This document shows, in pieces, positions 60,336 through 64,000 of a DNA stretch of 64,000 bases. The first letter of the stretch is position 1. Each line of letters starts with the position of its first letter. Source of the DNA: Phocaeicola intestinalis (lineage in GTDB: Bacteria > Bacteroidota > Bacteroidia > Bacteroidales > Bacteroidaceae). The stretch is taken from assembly GCF_014837065.1 (NCBI RefSeq), contig NZ_JACSPP010000007.1, positions 1 through 64,000 of the forward strand, in the 5' to 3' direction. A program made the translations under genes and the position numbers. The notes beneath the pieces were generated by a model. The model saw only the letters and a list, made by a program, of their open reading frames with translations, did not search any database and was not told the origin of the DNA.

Positions 60336-61397
60336 ATGAATCGGTTCGGTGAAACCTTGATACATTGGTATGAGGAGAACAAGCGGGATTTGCCGTGGCG
60401 GGACACGAAAGATCCTTATAAAATATGGATATCTGAAATCATACTCCAGCAGACGCGTGTGGTACAGGGGTACGATTATTACTGCCGTTTTATCCGGCGG
60501 TTTCCGGATGTGTTTGCTTTGGCTGCGGCCGGTGAAGACGAAGTGATGAAATATTGGCAGGGGTTGGGCTATTATTCACGGGCAAGGAACCTGCACGAGG
60601 CGGCACGTTCGATAGCTGCGCGCGGGACTTTCCCGGATACTTACGAAGAGGTACGTAAATTGAAAGGAGTGGGCGATTATACCGCCGCCGCCATTTGCTC
60701 GTTTGCCTACGGTATGCCTTGTGCCGTGGTCGACGGCAATGTGTACAGGGTGCTTTCACGCTGGCTGGGGGTAGAAGAACCGATTGACACCACGCAAGGC
60801 AAGAAACTTTATGCGGCATTGGCTGGAGAGTTGCTCGAAAAGTCGGTTCCTGCCCTGTACAACCAGGCAATAATGGACTTTGGAGCCTTGCAGTGCGTGC
60901 CCTCATCCCCTTCGTGCATGTTCTGTCCGTTGGCAGACAGCTGTATGGCATTGCAGAAAGGATTGGTGGATGTGCTTCCGCGCAAGCAGCACAAAACCAA
61001 AGTGAGCAACCGGTATTTCCTTTATTTTTATATAGATGCCGGCGGGGATACCTTCTTGCACAAGCGGGAGGCGGGGGATATCTGGCACAACCTGTATGAG
61101 TTCCCGTTGATAGAAACCGGACGGGCGATGGAAGAAGAAGAGGTATGCGTGCTGCCGGCATACAGGCAGCTTTTTGCGGAATGCGAAATCTTGTCTGTGC
61201 GGTTGGTGGCAAAGCAGGTGAAGCATGTCTTGTCACATCGGGTGATTTATGCCGACTGTTATGTCGTGCGCATCGCCCCGGGGGGGATGCCGCAGGGGGC
61301 GTTCCAATGCGTCCCGGTCGGCGATTTGCACAAATTTGCGGTTCCGCGTTTGATATCTCGTTTTTTTTCTGTAATTTTGAAACCAAATAATCAGTAA
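60336..61397 (+). CDS. mutY: A/G-specific adenine glycosylase
   Basis: A 353-aa base-excision repair enzyme removing adenine opposite 8-oxoG. HhH-GPD core 'WYEENKRDLPWRDTKDPYKI' with 'SEIILQQTRV', helix-hairpin-helix 'LKGVGDYTAAAICSFAYG' and catalytic Asp in 'AVVDGNVYRVLSRW'. The [4Fe4S] loop has Cys in 'ALQCVPSSPSCMFCPLADSC', and a NUDIX-like domain recognises oxoG. ATG at 60336 is chosen; a longer frame runs through the HU promoter. Followed by ssb after 11 bp. Confidence 0.95.
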   Translation: MNRFGETLIHWYEENKRDLPWRDTKDPYKIWISEIILQQTRVVQGYDYYCRFIRRFPDVFALAAAGEDEVMKYWQGLGYYSRARNLHEAARSIAARGTFPDTYEEVRKLKGVGDYTAAAICSFAYGMPCAVVDGNVYRVLSRWLGVEEPIDTTQGKKLYAALAGELLEKSVPALYNQAIMDFGALQCVPSSPSCMFCPLADSCMALQKGLVDVLPRKQHKTKVSNRYFLYFYIDAGGDTFLHKREAGDIWHNLYEFPLIETGRAMEEEEVCVLPAYRQLFAECEILSVRLVAKQVKHVLSHRVIYADCYVVRIAPGGMPQGAFQCVPVGDLHKFAVPRLISRFFSVILKPNNQ

Positions 61398-61408
61398 ACG
61401 ATTTAGAT

Positions 61409-61840
61409 ATGTCATTGAATAAAGTGCAATTGATTGGAAATGTCGGGAAAGACCCGGATGTACGCTATTTGGATAATGGGGTGGCGGTAGCTGCTTTCCC
61501 TTTGGCCACTACAGACAGAGCCTATACATTGGCAAACGGCACGCAGGTGCCCGAACGTACGGAGTGGCATAACATCGTGTTGTGGCGCGGACTGGCGGAG
61601 ACTGCCGAGAAATATGTACACAAGGGGGACAAACTTTATATTGAAGGAAAGATACGCTCGCGCTCGTATGACGACCAGAACGGCATCAAGCGTTATGTGG
61701 TGGAAATCTTTGCCGATAATATGGAGATGCTGACTCCGCGTTCTCCCCAGCCGGCAACCGCCCCTTCCCAGCCTGCTGCGGCACAGCAGGCGAATGTTTC
61801 GGCGCAGCAGGCTGGCACTTCTGATGATTTGCCTTTCTGA
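61409..61840 (+). CDS. ssb: Single-stranded DNA-binding protein
   Basis: A 143-aa OB-fold protein, 'MSLNKVQLIGNVGKDPDVRY', 'TEWHNIVLWRGLAETAEKYV', 'KLYIEGKIRSRSYDDQNGIK', a Gln/Ala/Pro-rich linker and the acidic tip 'DDLPF' that recruits repair partners. Between mutY and gldE, an arrangement common in Bacteroidetes. Confidence 0.96.
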   Translation: MSLNKVQLIGNVGKDPDVRYLDNGVAVAAFPLATTDRAYTLANGTQVPERTEWHNIVLWRGLAETAEKYVHKGDKLYIEGKIRSRSYDDQNGIKRYVVEIFADNMEMLTPRSPQPATAPSQPAAAQQANVSAQQAGTSDDLPF

Positions 61841-61882
61841 CCGATGGCATATAAACCTGATGTTTAACTAAAATTTTTTGTT

Positions 61883-63220
61883 TTGGATCCTGACTCGTGT
61901 TTATCTATCATTGAAGAGTGGTGTAGCGGCTTCACGTTTGCATCTCCTTCCGTAGGAGCGTTGGCAGCTGCTGTGCTGGCTGTGTTGTTATTGTGTGTGT
62001 CCGGTCTTGTCTCGGCTTCGGAGATAGCTTTCTTCTCCTTGTCTGAAAACGACAGGGAAGAAGTGGATGAAGAAAAATCGGCGGCCGACAAGCGTATCCG
62101 TAAGTTGCTGGACGACTCGGAACGTCTGCTTGCAACGATTCTGATATCCAATCATTTCGTCAATGTGACGATTGTCGTGCTGGGGGCTTTCTTCTTTTCC
62201 GATGTGATGCGTGGGGAAGAGGCAGAGGGGCTGCGACTGGCCTTTTGTGTCATCGTCTTGACATTCCTGCTGTTATTGTTCGGCGAGATTATGCCTCGCA
62301 TCTATTCGGCACAAGATTCGTTGGGGTTCTGCCGGAAAGTAGCGCCTCTCATTGTCTTCCTGCGTAGGATTTTCCGTCCCTTTTCAGACATTCTGGTACG
62401 TTCTGCCTTTTTTGTGAACAGGATGGCGCAGAAGCATAAAAAGACCGGCCTTTCTGTGGACGAACTTTCGCAAGCCTTGGAGCTGACCGACAAACGTGAG
62501 ATTTCGGAAGAAAGCAATATGCTGGAAGGCATCATCCGTTTCGGAGAGGAAACGGCAAAAGAGGTAATGACTTCGCGGCTGGATATGGTAGATTTGGAAA
62601 TCGGCACCCCGTTTTCAGAAGTCATCAGGTGTGTGGTGGACAATGCATACTCCCGTATCCCCGTTTATGAAGAATCGCGCGATAATATAAAGGGCATTCT
62701 GTATATTAAGGATTTGTTGCCCTACTTGGAAAAAGACGACACTTTCAAGTGGCAGAACTTGATACGGCCTGCCTATTTCGTGCCCGAGACCAAGATGATT
62801 GATGACCTGTTGCGTGATTTTCAGGCAAACAAGATCCATATAGCGATTGTGGTGGACGAATTTGGAGGTACATCGGGGCTGGTCACGATGGAAGACATTA
62901 TCGAGGAAATCGTTGGGGAAATCAATGATGAATATGACGAAGAAGAACGCAGCTATGTAAAGGTTTCGGATAACGTGTATGTTTTTGAGGGGAAAACGTT
63001 GCTGTCCGATTTCTATAAGATATTGGATGTCGACCCGGATGATTTCGAAGAGCTGGCTGGCGATGCCGATACTTTGGCAGGACTGGTGCTCGAACTGAAA
63101 GGAGAGTTCCCGGCACTGCATGAGATTATCCGTTGCAAGGATTTTGTGTTCGAAGTGCTTCAGATGGATGCCCATCGTATTGTGAAAGTAAAAGTAACCC
63201 GGAAGAATGTCGCTGTTTAA
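61883..63220 (+). CDS. gldE: Gliding-associated membrane protein GldE (CBS/CorC-type)
   Basis: A 445-aa protein: DUF21 membrane domain with about four helices ('AAAVLAVLLLCVSGLVSASE', 'FCVIVLTFLLLLFGEIMPRI'), two CBS domains ('EVMTSRLDMVDLEIGTPFSE', 'HIAIVVDEFGGTSGLVTMED') and a CorC/HlyC C-terminal domain. In Flavobacterium it is needed for gliding, but non-gliding Bacteroidales keep it, so a role in ion handling or secretion is likely. The start is TTG at 61883; there is no earlier or nearby ATG. Its end overlaps the next gene by 14 bp. Confidence 0.9.
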   Translation: MDPDSCLSIIEEWCSGFTFASPSVGALAAAVLAVLLLCVSGLVSASEIAFFSLSENDREEVDEEKSAADKRIRKLLDDSERLLATILISNHFVNVTIVVLGAFFFSDVMRGEEAEGLRLAFCVIVLTFLLLLFGEIMPRIYSAQDSLGFCRKVAPLIVFLRRIFRPFSDILVRSAFFVNRMAQKHKKTGLSVDELSQALELTDKREISEESNMLEGIIRFGEETAKEVMTSRLDMVDLEIGTPFSEVIRCVVDNAYSRIPVYEESRDNIKGILYIKDLLPYLEKDDTFKWQNLIRPAYFVPETKMIDDLLRDFQANKIHIAIVVDEFGGTSGLVTMEDIIEEIVGEINDEYDEEERSYVKVSDNVYVFEGKTLLSDFYKILDVDPDDFEELAGDADTLAGLVLELKGEFPALHEIIRCKDFVFEVLQMDAHRIVKVKVTRKNVAV

Positions 63221-63881
63221 GAGTTGGAAAAGCGATGGCGCTGTGTTTGCCATCTGGAAGGTGGAAGAAACCGGCGGAGAGTTGCGTGCGATGTTGGGTG
63301 ACTCATTGCCTTACGATGCTGAACTGTCCGCACTGCGTGCAGAGTCACGCCGTACCGAGTATCTTGCGGTGCGTGTATTGCTTAAGGCATTGTGCGGTGA
63401 AGAGAAACAGGTCGGGCATTTTCCTTCGGGCAAACCTTTCCTTACAGACCAGAGCTATCGGCTTTCGATTTCTCACACCAGGGGGTATGTGGCTGTAGCA
63501 CTGCATCCGTCTGCCGAAGTAGGAGTGGATATCGAGCAGGTGGCAGACCGGGTATTGAGGATTGCCGGCCGTTTCATGTGTGCCGAAGAGCTGGACGGAG
63601 AGACGGAAGCGGTAAAAGGGTTTGCCGGAGATTCACGTACCTCCACCTTATATTATATGCTCTTGCACTGGTCGGCAAAGGAAACGCTCTACAAGCTGAT
63701 GGGAGAAGAAGAAGTCGATTTCAGGGAACACTTGCGTGTCATGCCTTTTCATCTTCAGCAGCAAGGGGATTTTGTTGCTGGTGCATACAAATCTTTTCCG
63801 CCGGCAAGTTATCAGGTCTGTTATATGGTTCATCCTGATTTTGTCTGCACGTGGAGTGTGCAGGCAAAGAAATATTTTTAA
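63207..63881 (+). CDS. 4'-phosphopantetheinyl transferase superfamily protein
   Basis: A 224-aa Sfp-type protein with 'FPSGKPFL', 'RLSISHTRGYVAVAL' and 'VGVDIEQVADRVLRIAGRFM', then 'LLHWSAKETLYKLMG' (metal and CoA binding Asp/Glu, catalytic WxxKEA/T). Such enzymes attach phosphopantetheine to acyl or peptidyl carrier proteins. Coupled to gldE by a 14-bp overlap. Its target carrier is unknown and no polyketide or nonribosomal genes are present here. Confidence 0.88.
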   Translation: MSLFKSWKSDGAVFAIWKVEETGGELRAMLGDSLPYDAELSALRAESRRTEYLAVRVLLKALCGEEKQVGHFPSGKPFLTDQSYRLSISHTRGYVAVALHPSAEVGVDIEQVADRVLRIAGRFMCAEELDGETEAVKGFAGDSRTSTLYYMLLHWSAKETLYKLMGEEEVDFREHLRVMPFHLQQQGDFVAGAYKSFPPASYQVCYMVHPDFVCTWSVQAKKYF

Positions 63882-63882
63882 T

Positions 63883-63927
63883 GAATATCCGCATTTTGCC
63901 CAAGACACGGGATGTTTGCGGATATTC
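63883..63927. terminator. Terminator between convergent genes
   Basis: GAATATCCGCA (63883-63893) and TGCGGATATTC (63917-63927) form an 11-bp perfect stem between the PPTase gene and the DUF5675 gene. Confidence 0.7.
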
Positions 63928-63933
63928 AATTAG

Positions 63934-64000
63934 TTAATTATTAATCGAAATCCACACCCCTTCACCCCGTGCTTTTGCCTCCACAATGCGTTGTTTCAAT
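63934..64000 (-). CDS. DUF5675 family protein, partial (C-terminal 21 residues)
   Basis: The visible end 'LKQRIVEAKARGEGVWISIN' closely matches the end of the DUF5675 protein at 42355-42780, where 'LKQKIVEAKARGEGVWITVK' is found. The gene continues past the right edge. Confidence 0.85.
   Translation of the reverse strand, partial: LKQRIVEAKARGEGVWISINN

Noticed and set aside
60490-61386. 298-aa minus ORF opposite mutY
   Set aside because: Pro/Arg/Ala-rich shadow frame with no domain signature.

Overview
The window looks like a Bacteroidales chromosome, probably Bacteroides or Phocaeicola. Four things point there: repeated promoters of the form TTG/TTTG-N18..20-TAnnTTTG, NigD-like lipoproteins, a GGGtGRT protein with a NifU-like partner and GldE, and a 'smalltalk' peptide beside an HU-like protein. 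The only RNA genes I am sure of are two identical tandem tRNA-Glu(UUC). Species cannot be fixed from the sequence alone.

Positions 1-16500 form a mosaic accessory island that is much more AT-rich than the rest. Its left edge is an IS66 element whose TnpC is cut short and whose inner end truncates a BadF-type kinase gene. Behind it lies a compact minus-strand operon (10249 down to 2421) that I read as an undescribed RiPP (ribosomally made, modified peptide) pathway. It comprises a 42-codon Cys-rich precursor, a perfect hairpin, a SPASM radical-SAM maturase, a GNAT/PqqD-like/radical-SAM/SPASM fusion, a second GNAT, a radical SAM enzyme resembling RiPP C-methyltransferases, a GT2 glycosyltransferase and the kinase. 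Upstream are decayed genes, a 53-aa Cys-rich ORF, an IS4-family element with one in-frame amber codon, a second badly decayed IS4-like transposase, and relics of a conjugative element (a long hairpin and a tandem pair of HTH genes). The island ends with a 30-codon ORF behind a near-perfect promoter.

From 16.8 to 40 kb the content is mostly core: an M13 peptidase, an ABC-F protein, a Fur-family regulator with purA, a histidine kinase/response regulator pair, asparaginase, the GGGtGRT/NifU-like pair, two NigD-like lipoproteins, a Yip1-like protein, smpB, a short metH, and a sugar-nucleotide/kinase pair. In that pair the kinase (AmgK-like) is fused to a RapZ C-terminal domain, with a toxin-antitoxin module just upstream. 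The 3' end of the GGGtGRT gene is duplicated around a polyvalent-type kinase gene, which looks like a scar of integration or duplication.

From 40 to 50 kb accessory content returns: a structured RNA with its own promoter and terminator, a lipoprotein, a DUF5675 / BT4734-like / unknown operon, a MORN-repeat secreted protein broken at a run of seven A, a second ncRNA candidate, a 50-bp perfect palindrome and the HU-like/smalltalk pair. From 50 to 64 kb it is housekeeping: trpB2, hemW, pgk, a short HPPK-like protein, a MATE transporter, ffh, rng, an HU gene, mutY, ssb, gldE and a phosphopantetheinyl transferase. A second DUF5675 gene runs off the right edge.

Many intergenic gaps carry short iterated, self-complementary sequences with different units. 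They recur across the window and are reported separately.
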